Below, in pieces: positions 28,667 through 28,922 of a stretch of DNA of 28,922 nucleotides. Both the position numbers and the translations under genes were made by a program. The notes beneath the pieces are model-generated. The model saw only the letters and a program-made list of their open reading frames with translations. It was not told where the DNA came from and ran no database searches. Origin of the DNA: a virus; IMG/VR virus record IMGVR_UViG_3300023435_000076, positions 1 through 28,922 of that record. One strand, written 5' to 3'. Numbering within the stretch: position 1 is the first letter of the stretch; every line of letters begins with the position of its first letter.

Positions 28667-28922
28667 ATGATATTAGGACTCGATCTTAGCAGTAGTTGCA
28701 CTGGTTATGGTATCTTAGATACTGAGGGTAAGGTAGTAGGCTTTGGACAGATTAGACCTCCTGCTAAGTTAGACCATGGTAATAAGTATTTGCACATAAT
28801 ACATGCAGTTAGATCATTACTAATCAGCCATAATATTACTGAGGTAGTACTAGAGAGATACTTTGTAGGAGGATTTAAGACTCAAGGTACATTTATATGT
28901 GCAGAACTGAGAGGGGCTGTTT
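28667..28922 (+). CDS. RuvC-like Holliday junction resolvase, N-terminal part
   Basis: The ORF begins MILGLDLSSSCTGYGILDTE, the first RNase H-fold strand with the catalytic Asp (D6), followed by VLERYFVGGF (the conserved Glu after the third strand, E65) and GTFICAELRGAV. This matches phage RuvC/resolvase-like proteins, which cut four-way junctions. AAAGGAG ribosome binding site. The right edge cuts the gene after 85 codons, so the later acidic residues cannot be seen. It completes the recombination set with RecA and nuclease-SSB. Confidence 0.8.
   Translation, partial: MILGLDLSSSCTGYGILDTEGKVVGFGQIRPPAKLDHGNKYLHIIHAVRSLLISHNITEVVLERYFVGGFKTQGTFICAELRGAV

Overview
The window is part of a double-stranded DNA tailed-phage genome, either a free phage or a prophage-like element. 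It is AT-rich and tightly packed. The virion module (small and large terminase, P22-type portal, acidic scaffold, N4-gp56-type major capsid, head-tail adaptor, large tail-hub protein) has no tape-measure gene inside the window, which suggests a short-tailed (podovirus-like) particle. The host is probably Gram-negative: there is an overlapping i-spanin/o-spanin pair and a second gene with a perfect lipobox. Most genes carry strong AAGGAG-type ribosome binding sites.

Layout: (1) Positions 1-13330, minus strand, late/structural operon read leftward: terS, a small ORF, terL split into ATPase and nuclease ORFs, portal, a small coiled-coil protein, scaffold, major capsid, a 145-aa protein, a 455-aa repeat protein, three small virion-like proteins, a small membrane protein, a complete rhomboid protease, adaptor, a 634-aa tail protein, and a partial gene at the left edge. 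(2) Positions 13331-14133, about 800 bp of non-coding DNA with tandem, inverted and G-rich elements; a plausible site for late promoters, pac/cos or an origin. (3) Positions 14134-17545, minus strand: ten small genes, including a sigma-70-type factor and an NlpC/P60-like protein, several with near-identical intergenic ribosome-binding cassettes. (4) Positions 17546-17880, divergent control region with a symmetric 35-bp interrupted palindrome and a T7-promoter-like sequence. (5) Positions 17881-28922, plus strand, replication/recombination/nucleotide module: small zinc protein, collagen-like lipoprotein, RecB-type nuclease fused to a gp32-like SSB, metallophosphoesterase, zinc-ribbon protein, HNH-type nuclease, deoxyribosyltransferase-like protein, dATP/dGTP pyrophosphohydrolase-like protein, family A DNA polymerase, RecA, spanins, several small proteins and the start of a RuvC-like resolvase.

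Reading of the logic (inference): the right arm builds a self-contained recombination-dependent replication system (nuclease, SSB, RecA, resolvase, polymerase). The left arm makes and packages the virion. The sigma factor near the boundary could switch transcription. A 38-bp sequence occurs once upstream of the late operon and once upstream of the polymerase gene, each time pointing toward the downstream genes; it is the best candidate found here for a phage-specific regulatory element. No tRNA, CRISPR array, insertion sequence or integrase was recognised.
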